Shown: one piece after another, positions 44,217-52,038 of the stretch
How the letters are laid out: every line of letters begins with the position of its first letter
How positions within the stretch are numbered: the stretch's first letter is position 1
Position numbers and translations under genes: made by a program
The notes under the pieces: model-generated
What the model saw: the letters and a program-made list of their open reading frames with translations, nothing else
Database searches by the model: none
What the model was told of the DNA's origin: nothing
NCBI RefSeq assembly: GCF_004340205.1
Contig: NZ_SLWB01000013.1
Coordinates: 1 to 64,000, forward strand
Length of the DNA stretch: 64,000 bases
Reading direction: 5' to 3'
From: Acetobacteroides hydrogenigenes
GTDB lineage: Bacteria; Bacteroidota; Bacteroidia; Bacteroidales; ZOR0009

Positions 44217-45158
44217 CTACTGCCCCTGGCGCTTCCTGTATAGCTGGTAGGAGTTGAAGAGGTTGTGCCAAACGCTGTAGAAACCGCCGGCGATGGCCGT
44301 AACGGGGCTCAGGAAGGTGGCGCCAAGCCAGATGGAGAAGACGGTGTTCTTTTGGCCGAGGCTCTGTCCGCCGCCGATGCGGTCGTGGTAGCGGGCGCCA
44401 ATTGTTTTGCCAACGGCAAACTGAACGATGCAGCAGAGGAGCGAAACGCCGGCGATGCCGAGCTCGTAGCCAAGGCTCACGTGGCTGTGCACGATGCTGC
44501 GCACGGTAACGGCAATGGCGATAACCAGCGCCACGGCCCACAGGTAGAAGGCCACCCCGGCGCACTCCACCAGCCTACGGTGCCACTTGGGGAGGTACAC
44601 CCGCACGGCCCAGGCCGCCAGGAAGGGGAAGATGAGCAGCGGGAACACCTTGTGCAGGATGAGCAGGAAGGATGGCCAGAAGTCCAGCGACGCGCTGGTG
44701 CCCACCAGCGAGAGCACCAGCGGTATGCAGATGGCCGAGGCGATGTTGATGAGGATGGTGTAGCTGACCAGCGCTTGAGTGTCGCCGCCCAGCTTGCCGG
44801 TAACCACGGCGGCGGCGGTGGCCGTAGGCGTAATCATGCAGATCATGGCCGCCTCGACAATCACGCGGTAGGGCGAATGGGGAAAGAGGTAGAGCAGCAG
44901 GCCGAGAAGGCAAAACGTGCCGACTTGGACCAGCAGCAGCCAGAGGTGCAGCGGGCGCAGGCGCAGCTCGTGCGGGTTAACCTTGCAGAACGAGAGGAAG
45001 AGCATGGCAAAGATGAGCAGCGGCTGAAGAAAGCCGATGAGCTCGTTAACGAATGGCTTTGCGGGTGCCAGTATGGGGATGCTCACGAATGCGAAGTAGC
45101 CCAGTATCCCGGCGAGCATCGCAATGGGGAGCGTCCAGTTTTTGAAGAATTGTACCAT
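44217..45158 (-). CDS. SBF-like (bile acid:sodium symporter superfamily) transporter
   Basis: A 313-aa membrane protein with about nine hydrophobic segments. Family-like motifs include TPTATAAAVVTGKLGGD in a half-helix region and GQSLGQKNTVFSIWLG near the C-terminus. The substrate is not readable. The gene is high in G+C and its antisense strand is open over 432 codons, a composition effect. A terminator of the dispersed type follows its stop. Confidence 0.75.
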   Translation of the reverse strand: MVQFFKNWTLPIAMLAGILGYFAFVSIPILAPAKPFVNELIGFLQPLLIFAMLFLSFCKVNPHELRLRPLHLWLLLVQVGTFCLLGLLLYLFPHSPYRVIVEAAMICMITPTATAAAVVTGKLGGDTQALVSYTILINIASAICIPLVLSLVGTSASLDFWPSFLLILHKVFPLLIFPFLAAWAVRVYLPKWHRRLVECAGVAFYLWAVALVIAIAVTVRSIVHSHVSLGYELGIAGVSLLCCIVQFAVGKTIGARYHDRIGGGQSLGQKNTVFSIWLGATFLSPVTAIAGGFYSVWHNLFNSYQLYRKRQGQ

Positions 45159-45274
45159 GGCTTTGGCGGTTTCGGGCGCAAAGGTAAGGGCGACCGCCCT
45201 AGAGTATCCTCCGATGCTGCTAAATTATCTGAAAGGGGTTGGGGTTTAGCGGATGATTCGCCGATAAGGACCAT

Positions 45275-45312
45275 AAAAAAAGCAGCTCTGTCGTCGCGAC
45301 TTGCTGCCTTTT
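45275..45312 (-). terminator. Possible terminator of the paralogue pair
   Basis: On the minus strand GCAGC (followed by CGCG in the loop) pairs with GCTGC, and TTTTTTT follows. The stem is short, so confidence is limited. Confidence 0.4.
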
Positions 45313-45365
45313 TCACACTTTTAAAACCTTTACTTACAACTAAGAACTTTTACATCTTTCTGAAG

Positions 45366-46082
45366 CTAGCTGGTTGGCTTCTCCTTTTTAGGAGGCTCCT
45401 TGTAGCCCACCTGCTTAAGCGCGCGGATGAAGGAAAACTTTTCGGCATCGAGCTTGTCGGTAAGCATCGATGCGGCCAGCTTGGCAATGATGATCCCTTC
45501 GTCGTAGAGATCGTTAAGCTTATCGTTAAGGGCAGCCGAAACCACCTTTTGGTTGGATTTTAGCACCTCCTGCTCCGAATTCAGGTTGTAGAAATCGTCG
45601 GCCAGCAGCTTTAGGTCGGCGATGGATTGAGGGTTCATGCCGGAATCCACAAACTCCTTCTCCATTTCTGGGGTGAGGTTTTTGCGGAACGTGGTAAGCA
45701 TCTCAATTATCTGATCCTGGCCAGCAACGCTAATATGCTTAACGAGGGTTAGCCCAAGAGATACGAGGTAGCGCTGGCACTTGGCTTTGTCCTTACGGAA
45801 GTCGAGCTCTACCTGCATCTTAATCTGCTGAAGTAGCGTTTTGGCCGAGGCTTCTTTAGCAAGAACCACCTCCGTCTTTTCCTTGATGGCAGTAGCGGCA
45901 TCGTAGCCAAAGTCGTTCTTTAGGATGGCGTTGATGGTAGCAATCATCCCTTGGAAGTATGCGTCGTCCCACTTTGGACGAATCTGCTTAAGCTTATCGG
46001 CCACCGAGATGGCATTTTCTAGGATTATCCGTAGGGCAAGCAACATCTGAATTGCCGTCCCCCTGTACTTACGATTGCTCAT
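45366..46082 (-). CDS. Unknown helical protein, paralogue 2 of a tandem pair
   Basis: A 238-aa protein without signal peptide or membrane segment, predicted all-helical. It shares with the preceding gene the N-terminal block RKY-GT-IQMLLALRIILENAI (about residues 4-25), RPKWD near 35, and LTPEMEKEFVDSGMNPQSIADL near 145. It ends in a short Lys/Pro tail (EPPKKEKPTS). I do not recognise the family. It is 27 nt after its paralogue, so the two are co-transcribed. Confidence 0.7.
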   Translation of the reverse strand: MSNRKYRGTAIQMLLALRIILENAISVADKLKQIRPKWDDAYFQGMIATINAILKNDFGYDAATAIKEKTEVVLAKEASAKTLLQQIKMQVELDFRKDKAKCQRYLVSLGLTLVKHISVAGQDQIIEMLTTFRKNLTPEMEKEFVDSGMNPQSIADLKLLADDFYNLNSEQEVLKSNQKVVSAALNDKLNDLYDEGIIIAKLAASMLTDKLDAEKFSFIRALKQVGYKEPPKKEKPTS

Positions 46083-46109
46083 AATAAAAATGGTTATGTA
46101 GTTTGTAGA

Positions 46110-46856
46110 TTAGTACCTTCTCCGGCGCTTGCGGCGGGTGGTGGTTGTCGATCGGGTACGGGGGGCTGGCTCCACGTAGCCCACCTCTTCGAGGGCCCGC
46201 TGGTAGGAGAGCGTCCCGGTTTGGGCCACCTCGGGCAGCAGCACCGTGGTGATGGTGACGATGTCCATCACCTCGTCGTAGAGGTTAATAAGCCGATTGA
46301 TATCGTCGTAGGAGAGCTGAACGGTAGCGCGGGCAAACGAGTCGATCTCGACGTTGAGCATTTCGCATTCGGCGGCCAGCTGAAGGATATCGGCGATGAG
46401 CTTGGGGTTCATGCCGGCATCGACGAGCTGCTGCTCGATCTCGGGGGTCATACTCTTGCTGAAGACTTGCAGAATGGACAGGAGCTGGCTCTGCGAGGCA
46501 AGCCCGAGGCTCTTGGTCTTGTAGAAGCCCAACGTTTCGATGAGCGACTTCCTGGTAACGTAGTCGTTCTTGAAGTCGAGCTCGATTTGGATTTGGATTT
46601 GCTGAAGAAGAATTCGGGCGGCGGCCTCTACCCGATCGGCGATCTCGGCGCGATCCTTAAGCGAGATGGTAAAGTTGATGCCGAATTCGTTGTAGAGGAT
46701 GGAGTTTACCTTACTTAGGTAGGATTTCAGGAAAGCCTCGTCCCATTTGGGCCGTACTTCTTTAATCCGTTCTGCTATACCGATGGCATTTTCTAGAATA
46801 ATTCTTAATGCAAGAAGCATCTGTATGGGCGTACCCTTATACTTTCGAGTGCTCAT
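46110..46856 (-). CDS. Unknown helical protein, paralogue 1 of a tandem pair
   Basis: A 248-aa protein closely matching the following gene at the N-terminus and at MTPEIEQQLVDAGMNPKLIADI. It ends in a strongly basic tail (TTTTRRKRRRRY), unlike its partner, which suggests nucleic-acid or membrane-surface contact. No known motif was found. The two proteins probably form a heteromer or redundant set (inference). Confidence 0.7.
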   Translation of the reverse strand: MSTRKYKGTPIQMLLALRIILENAIGIAERIKEVRPKWDEAFLKSYLSKVNSILYNEFGINFTISLKDRAEIADRVEAAARILLQQIQIQIELDFKNDYVTRKSLIETLGFYKTKSLGLASQSQLLSILQVFSKSMTPEIEQQLVDAGMNPKLIADILQLAAECEMLNVEIDSFARATVQLSYDDINRLINLYDEVMDIVTITTVLLPEVAQTGTLSYQRALEEVGYVEPAPRTRSTTTTRRKRRRRY

Positions 46857-47286
46857 ATATATAAATATTAGGTTAATAACACAACCATAAAAATAGCAGA
46901 TTATTCCTAACGTTATTCTTTCAAGCGTAAAATAAATTAATTTTAATTAAATGGATGCGAGAATTAATGCTGTTTTTATCGCTTATTGCAGCCGTTTCGG
47001 CCCAATAAATTGCTGTTTTAAGGGATAAAAAGAGGTGATAGAACTCCATTCGGTAACCAGTTATTGGCAAAATCCGACCAGTTATTGGCAAAAATCAACC
47101 AGTCATTCATTTTTGCGAATTTTCATCGAATACATTACTTAAATATTTACTAGCTTTGTTAGCCTTTGCTACGGCTACATGAATATGCTGCTTTAAACTA
47201 CTGAATACTAGAATTAAAATAAGGATCTAAAATAAACTTTTTCAGGAATAAGTCCGTTTAACCCTATGCCAATATAACCAACAGCC
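46857..47286. other. 430-bp gap with a short 21-bp repeat
   Basis: It holds 2.5-3 units of a 21-bp repeat (47056-47118) and a -7-like TAGCTTTG (47151-47158). Otherwise AT-rich with no gene. Confidence 0.6.
47056..47118. repeat. Short tandem repeat of 21 bp (about 3 units)
   Basis: ACCAGTTATTGGCAAAATCCG is followed by ACCAGTTATTGGCAAAAATCA and a diverged ACCAGTCATTC unit, each 21 bp. Confidence 0.8.
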
Positions 47287-47643
47287 ATGACCACTACAAA
47301 TGTTTACCCTTATCTACTAACAATGCTTTTGGAAGAATCCAAGAAGCTGCTGCTAATAGATATCAGATCGACACAGGAATACGACGCAGGCCATATAAAA
47401 AATGCCTGTAATGTTAGCGTATGTAAGAAAACGGATGTGATGAAGCTCGAGAAGTATATCGCCAACAACCAAGATTCTATAATATACTGCAATTCGGGGC
47501 TAAAAAGTATGTACGTTTCGAGACTGCTCAACAAAGAAGGAATCTGTAGCCATGTACTAATCGGAGGATTTGAAAACTTTGTCGCATCGATAAAAGAGGT
47601 AAAAGGGCTGGTAACCCGCGAAAATCGAGTTTACCTCGATTAG
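47287..47643 (+). CDS. Single-domain rhodanese-like protein
   Basis: A 118-aa stand-alone rhodanese fold (LLIDIRSTQEYDAGHI, active Cys in IIYCNSGLKSMYVS). It may act in sulfur transfer or cyanide/thiosulfate chemistry; the substrate is unknown. It is monocistronic and ends at a terminator. Confidence 0.88.
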   Translation: MTTTNVYPYLLTMLLEESKKLLLIDIRSTQEYDAGHIKNACNVSVCKKTDVMKLEKYIANNQDSIIYCNSGLKSMYVSRLLNKEGICSHVLIGGFENFVASIKEVKGLVTRENRVYLD

Positions 47644-47662
47644 ACGCAAAACCAACTAAAAG

Positions 47663-47695
47663 AAAAGCGGAGCTCCAAAGCCCCGCTTTTTTATT
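47663..47695. terminator. Terminator between rhodanese and dehydrogenase genes
   Basis: AAAGCGG-GCT and GC-CCGCTTT form an imperfect stem followed by TTTTTTATTTT. It may serve both convergent genes. Confidence 0.65.
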
Positions 47696-47710
47696 TTCCC
47701 ATACAAAATC

Positions 47711-48580
47711 TTAGTTCTCCCTTTTTGCAAGAAACTCTATAATGGCAGCAGAGTCTAAATCTCCAAAACCAGAAGTGCTTGCGCTCTTGTAGTTATTCTC
47801 AATTTGCAAGCCAGCATTGGTAGATAACCCCTGCTCTTTTGCCAACCTAAGATCTTTGGCTAGATGCTTGAGCGCAAAAGCGGCAGTGAAATCGTTGTTA
47901 ACCAAGTTAGCGGTCTTTATCTTGCTGATGCCACATCCCATGGCACCCTCGTTAAGAATGGTCATCATATCGGCCGTAGAAATGCCCTTTTGGTTGGCAA
48001 AGATCACCATCTCGGCCATCCCCTCGAAGTAGAAGGCCAACATTAGGTTGATGGCCAGCTTAGCGCTATTCCCTGCACCATTGGAGCCGAGGTGTATAGC
48101 CATTTTGCCCAAGCAATCGAAAATGGGTTTTGCTAGCTCGTACTGAGGTTTCTCGCCACCTACCAGAATCACCAGCTGCCCATCTTGGGCAGGCTTTACG
48201 CTACCCGAAACTGGAGCATCGAGATACGCCAAGCCCACCTCGGAGGCTTTACCCGCTAGATATTTGGTGGTATCGGGAGAAACGGTGCTCATATCAATGG
48301 CAAGCTTCCCGTTTAAATTGCAGCAACTTAAAATACCCCCATCTCCTTCAAAAATCGACTTAACAGCAATATCGTCGGAAACCATGGTTATGATAACATC
48401 AGAGCCGTTCACCAGCTCGTGAATCGTTGCAGCATGCTTTGCCCCCATCGCCTGCAAGGGTTGTTCTTTACCTTCAGTACGATTGTAAACGGTAACATCG
48501 AATCCTGCTTTAAGCAGATTTAAGGCCATGGGTGTTCCCATATTGCCTAAGCCTATCCATCCTATACGTTGTTTTTTCAT
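47711..48580 (-). CDS. NAD(P)-dependent beta-hydroxyacid dehydrogenase family protein
   Basis: A 289-aa Rossmann enzyme: GLGNMGTPMALNLLKAGFDV at 11-30, DAPVSGSVKPAQDG near 121, catalytic Lys in AGNSAKLAINLML near 173. The family includes 3-hydroxyisobutyrate dehydrogenase and succinic/glyoxylic semialdehyde reductases; the substrate cannot be told here. A -7 box TACCTTTG (48604-48611) lies upstream on the minus strand. Confidence 0.88.
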   Translation of the reverse strand: MKKQRIGWIGLGNMGTPMALNLLKAGFDVTVYNRTEGKEQPLQAMGAKHAATIHELVNGSDVIITMVSDDIAVKSIFEGDGGILSCCNLNGKLAIDMSTVSPDTTKYLAGKASEVGLAYLDAPVSGSVKPAQDGQLVILVGGEKPQYELAKPIFDCLGKMAIHLGSNGAGNSAKLAINLMLAFYFEGMAEMVIFANQKGISTADMMTILNEGAMGCGISKIKTANLVNNDFTAAFALKHLAKDLRLAKEQGLSTNAGLQIENNYKSASTSGFGDLDSAAIIEFLAKREN

Positions 48581-48603
48581 CGGTTAGCTAGATTTTATAG
48601 AGC

Positions 48604-48611
48604 CAAAGGTA
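48604..48611 (-). promoter_or_regulatory. -7 box TACCTTTG for the dehydrogenase gene
   Basis: An exact TAnnTTTG on the minus strand, 23 nt before the start. Confidence 0.4.
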
Positions 48612-48714
48612 GAGAGTTTGAGGTAAAGATGTTCTGAAGAAGCGTAGGAATTGCACCTAAAACTTGACATATAGCCGCTCACCATATCGCCTACTTCGCT
48701 TTATAAATAAAAAG

Positions 48715-48722
48715 TATATTTG
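48715..48722 (+). promoter_or_regulatory. -7 box TATATTTG for the DUF1456 gene
   Basis: An exact TAnnTTTG, 17 bp before the ATG. Confidence 0.5.
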
Positions 48723-48739
48723 CAGAAAATTAGAGAACA

Positions 48740-49093
48740 ATGGATAATAACGACATACTAAAGAAGCTTCGAGTGGCGCTCAAGCTCCGTGACGACGAGA
48801 TTGTTGAAATACTGAAGCTGGTGGATTTTCGTATAACCACCACCGAACTGGGGGCTTTCTTCCGCAAGTCCGACCACCCCAACTACAAGGAATGCGGCGA
48901 TCAAGTGCTACGAAACTTCCTGAATGGGCTAATCATCCACCTAAGGGGACCTATGGAGAAAAAGGAGCCGAAAGAAGATGCCCCTAAGCCAGCAGACAGC
49001 ACAGCGTCGAAGTCAAAAGCAAAGCGTATTCCGCCAAAGAGTAATCTTAAGCGAACCTATAAGCCAATAAACAAAAAAGGTTCTGACAATTAG
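48740..49093 (+). CDS. DUF1456 protein with a single repeat (YehS C-terminal-like)
   Basis: A 117-aa protein. Residues 1-70 match one DUF1456 repeat (DILKKLRVALKLRDDEIVEI, then DHPNYKECGDQVLRNFLNGL). E. coli YehS carries two such repeats, and this protein resembles the second one. The remaining 45 residues are a basic, disordered tail (KSKAKRIPPKSNLKRTYKPINKKG). Function is unknown. The stop lies inside a terminator hairpin. Confidence 0.78.
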   Translation: MDNNDILKKLRVALKLRDDEIVEILKLVDFRITTTELGAFFRKSDHPNYKECGDQVLRNFLNGLIIHLRGPMEKKEPKEDAPKPADSTASKSKAKRIPPKSNLKRTYKPINKKGSDN

Positions 49094-49107
49094 TCAGAAC
49101 CTTTTTT
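49073..49107. terminator. Bidirectional terminator overlapping the DUF1456 stop and next gene's end
   Basis: AAAAAAGGTTCTGAC pairs with GTCAGAACCTTTTTT around AATTA. It covers the last codons of DUF1456 and ends at the stop of the minus-strand gene. Confidence 0.9.
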
Positions 49108-49387
49108 ATTCGGTTTCTTCGGGTTTGTGGTAAACCATCCTATCACCATCCAGTAAAGGATACTTTATCCAAAGCGTATGACGAATTGGTTTTCCATTAA
49201 CCGAAATAGTCATTCTTGGTACCCTTTTCACATGCAGCAAGCCAAGTAGGTCGCTTATTTTTATCACCTCGCGATCTATTTCGATCGATTTTTCGTTTAC
49301 AAATACTTCCACTGTTCCTCTTTTTTGGGTATTGCCACTCTCATAATAGTGCCGAACAAAGGTAGCAGAAATCTTTAAGCCAAGCAT
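49106..49387 (-). CDS. Small beta-grasp-like protein, function unknown
   Basis: A 93-aa protein. Its middle and C-terminal part (VEVFVNEKSIEI, then TISVNGKPIRHTLW, then LLDGDRMVYHKP) looks like the ThiS/MoaD beta-grasp pattern of a short strand, helix and VNG turn. It lacks the C-terminal Gly-Gly needed for thiocarboxylation and ends EETE. So it may be a fold relative without carrier function, or an RNA-binding S4-type piece. Identity is uncertain. Confidence 0.45.
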   Translation of the reverse strand: MLGLKISATFVRHYYESGNTQKRGTVEVFVNEKSIEIDREVIKISDLLGLLHVKRVPRMTISVNGKPIRHTLWIKYPLLDGDRMVYHKPEETE

Positions 49388-49464
49388 AAGAACTGCTTTT
49401 CTTCTTGTTAGACTTACTTTTAGAAGTAAAAAAATAACATATCCGCAAAATATGATGTTGTACT

Positions 49465-50493
49465 ATGAGACAGGTTTGTTTAGTATCATTTAATGGCAAT
49501 AATACTCTGGTAATGTACGAGTTTAAAGACAATTTCCACAACAAGCTCACCCCTCTGATTTTTGATAAATCAACACACGAACGTGTAAATAATATTCTTA
49601 AGGGATTTCGACATACTCCCAAACATATTGACACCAATCACCTTATGAATAGCAACGAATCGGCATACGATTCGTTTAGCAAAGTATCCCCACTAAATAA
49701 TCTCATCTATTCAAAGAGTAAGGCTATCAGTAGCAATAGGGACGCTATAAAAGAACTTTTTACTAATGAAGAAAAAATCAGGCTCATCGAAATAGGAAAT
49801 AGTAGCAGTTTAAAAGTCAAATCGCTGATAGGAATACTACAAGCTAGCAATATCCAGTTTGAAATTTTACCTATTTCGAACTCAAAAACCTATCTTGAAT
49901 ACTACCTTACCATGCTCTGGCAGCAGTTTCCTTCTATTAATATATTCCCTTTGGCCGGGAATTACATTGATATACTTACTGATTTAGCAAGCGATAACAC
50001 GTCCAAGCTTGTGGTGTTAAGCAACCCCACAGCCAAACAGAACCGTGAAGAAACAGCATTTCAGGTTGAACAGATTAGCAAGAGGTTATCTGCCGGAGAC
50101 TGGATTCAGATCGATTTTGAGCTTAAAAGCGATCCCCGACATCTCTCGAACGAGAGAACCAGCTGTGCATGCAAGGATGCGCTTATAAACGAATTAAACG
50201 AGATATTACTCGGAAATTTTGATGCAAATTGCTTTATCTACTACTCGAACTATTGTCCACAAACAGGCAAATTGCAAACTTGTTTAGTAAGCACTAAGCC
50301 TCAAAAGGTCTATTTGGCAATTATCAACGAAACCATCAGCTTTAAAATGTGGGAATGCATTTCAATTGATTCAATTCAGAAGTACGACGCTGAAGAAATT
50401 ACCAATTTTGCACTTAATGCTGGATTTATTCCACGGCTAACCCTATACGATTACAATCGGCAAAACTGCTGTGCTTTCTGGCAGAAAGTCTAA
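49465..50493 (+). CDS. EgtD-like SAM methyltransferase family protein, degenerate motif
   Basis: A 342-aa protein whose outline resembles the histidine-specific methyltransferase family (EgtD; PF10017). It has a GxG-position motif in LIEIGNSSSLK at 107-117, the following IGILQASNIQFEILPIS, and LAGNYIDILTDL. Then come LSAGDWIQIDFELKSDPR and, near the C-terminus, a SIDSIQKYDAEEITNFALNAGF-like block, in order. The SAM loop has Asn/Ser in place of the usual Gly, so activity is not assured. There is no ergothioneine partner gene in sight. Confidence 0.5.
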   Translation: MRQVCLVSFNGNNTLVMYEFKDNFHNKLTPLIFDKSTHERVNNILKGFRHTPKHIDTNHLMNSNESAYDSFSKVSPLNNLIYSKSKAISSNRDAIKELFTNEEKIRLIEIGNSSSLKVKSLIGILQASNIQFEILPISNSKTYLEYYLTMLWQQFPSINIFPLAGNYIDILTDLASDNTSKLVVLSNPTAKQNREETAFQVEQISKRLSAGDWIQIDFELKSDPRHLSNERTSCACKDALINELNEILLGNFDANCFIYYSNYCPQTGKLQTCLVSTKPQKVYLAIINETISFKMWECISIDSIQKYDAEEITNFALNAGFIPRLTLYDYNRQNCCAFWQKV

Positions 50494-50584
50494 ATAGTGG
50501 CAGAGAAGGTAATCTAATAACATATGTTAATGGTTTAATTTCCATTCTTATAAGTTAATGCTAGTTTCATTTGCTTATTAGCGT

Positions 50585-50592
50585 TACCTTTG
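50585..50592 (+). promoter_or_regulatory. -7 box TACCTTTG for the DEAD-box gene
   Basis: An exact TAnnTTTG. An in-frame TTG at 50590 is inside it, so the true start is further right. Confidence 0.5.
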
Positions 50593-50616
50593 CCCCCCAA
50601 ACAAGAACTTACCAAA

Positions 50617-51969
50617 GTGACATTCGACGAGTTTAACCTAAATGCTCCGTTAAGAAATGCCCTAGAGGAGCTCGGATACATTTATCCAACCCCCATTCAG
50701 CAAAGCACATTCCCCGTCGCGATGTCGGGGCGCGATGTAATAGGCATTGCCCAAACAGGAACTGGAAAGACATTTGCCTACTTGATTCCTATCCTACGCC
50801 AGCTAAGCTACTCCGATCAGAAGCAGCCTCGAGTAATCATTATTGTTCCAACCCGAGAGCTAGTTCTTCAAGTTATAAAGGAAATTGAATCGCTAACCCC
50901 TTACATGACCGTTAGAATTGCAGGCGTGTACGGAGGTGCCAATATTAACACTCAAAGGCAGATTATTCACGACGGCTTGGACATCCTTGTTGCAACTCCT
51001 GGTCGCCTATACGATCTAGCGCTTACCGGGGTACTTCGCTTCAAGTCCGTTCAAAAGTTGGTAATCGATGAGGTTGATGAGATGCTAAACATGGGCTTCA
51101 GACCGCAGCTAATGAGCATTTTGGATTTGCTCCCCGAAAAGCGACAAAACCTAATGTTCTCGGCTACGCTAACTGCCGATGTAGAGGCGCTTATCGATTT
51201 ATACTTCGATAAACCAGAACGCATTGAGGAAGCACCTCATGGAACGCCACTAGATAGTATCGATCAGCGCACCTACTTTGTTCCCAACTACAACACCAAG
51301 GTGAATATGTTGGAGTACCTTCTTGTCAACGAAGAGGATATGAGCCGGGTGCTAATCTTTGTACGGAACAAGCGTATTGCAGACAAGCTCCACGAGCGCC
51401 TCAGCGAAAAGCATCCAGGAAAAATCGGCGTTATCCACTCCAACAAGGCACCCAATACCCGCGTAAATGCTCTGAATCGTTTTCAAAATGGCGAGTCGAG
51501 GGCGCTAATTGCCACAGATATTATCTCTAGGGGATTGGATATATCGGACGTTTCTCATGTCATCAACTTTGATACACCAATGGAGGCGCCAGATTACATA
51601 CACCGTATTGGTAGAACCGGACGTGCCGACAAAACGGGTATTGCCATCAACCTGGTTGTAAAAGACGACGAGGAACTACTAATGGCCGTTGAACGCTTAA
51701 TGAAGAAGCCTATCCCTCAAATTCCACTACCAGAAGATCTCAAAATATCAACAGTACTTACCGAAGACGAAAAACAAGCACCTTTATACGACAAAAACTA
51801 CCTAAAAGCACCATCAATAAAGAATTCCAAGGGGAATTTCCACGAAAAAAAGGAGAAGAACAAGAAGGTAAACCTTGGAGGTCCTAGTAAACGGAATGAC
51901 AAAAAGAAAGCCAAGTTTAGTAACAAAAAAACGACACAAGGCCCTAAGACTGGAAAAATGTACTTCTAG
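50617..51969 (+). CDS. DEAD-box RNA helicase
   Basis: A 450-aa helicase with start GTG 50617 (TFDEFNLNAPLRNAL). Motifs: Q (PTPIQ), I (AQTGTGKT), Ia (PTRELVLQ), II (DEVD in VIDEVDEML), III (SAT), V (ATDIISRGLD), VI (HRIGRTGR). Motif II reads DEVD rather than DEAD. The C-terminal tail is basic and lysine rich (KKEKNKKVNLGG...GKMYF), as in RhlE-type members acting in ribosome assembly or RNA decay. It ends at a bidirectional terminator. Confidence 0.9.
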   Translation: MTFDEFNLNAPLRNALEELGYIYPTPIQQSTFPVAMSGRDVIGIAQTGTGKTFAYLIPILRQLSYSDQKQPRVIIIVPTRELVLQVIKEIESLTPYMTVRIAGVYGGANINTQRQIIHDGLDILVATPGRLYDLALTGVLRFKSVQKLVIDEVDEMLNMGFRPQLMSILDLLPEKRQNLMFSATLTADVEALIDLYFDKPERIEEAPHGTPLDSIDQRTYFVPNYNTKVNMLEYLLVNEEDMSRVLIFVRNKRIADKLHERLSEKHPGKIGVIHSNKAPNTRVNALNRFQNGESRALIATDIISRGLDISDVSHVINFDTPMEAPDYIHRIGRTGRADKTGIAINLVVKDDEELLMAVERLMKKPIPQIPLPEDLKISTVLTEDEKQAPLYDKNYLKAPSIKNSKGNFHEKKEKNKKVNLGGPSKRNDKKKAKFSNKKTTQGPKTGKMYF

Positions 51970-51984
51970 CCTACTTTATAAAAT

Positions 51985-52018
51985 AAAAGGGTGTTTCTTC
52001 ATAGAAACACCCTTTTTA
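51985..52018. terminator. Bidirectional terminator between DEAD-box and OMP genes
   Basis: AAAAGGGTGTTTC pairs perfectly with GAAACACCCTTTT around TTCATA. Confidence 0.9.
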
Positions 52019-52038
52019 TTTTGCTTTGCCAATATAGT

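Noticed and set aside
44265-45563. A 432-aa open frame on the plus strand
   Set aside because: It is antisense to the G+C-rich transporter gene and mainly encodes Glu/Asp/Gly/His runs without a family; the minus-strand frame has membrane segments and family motifs.
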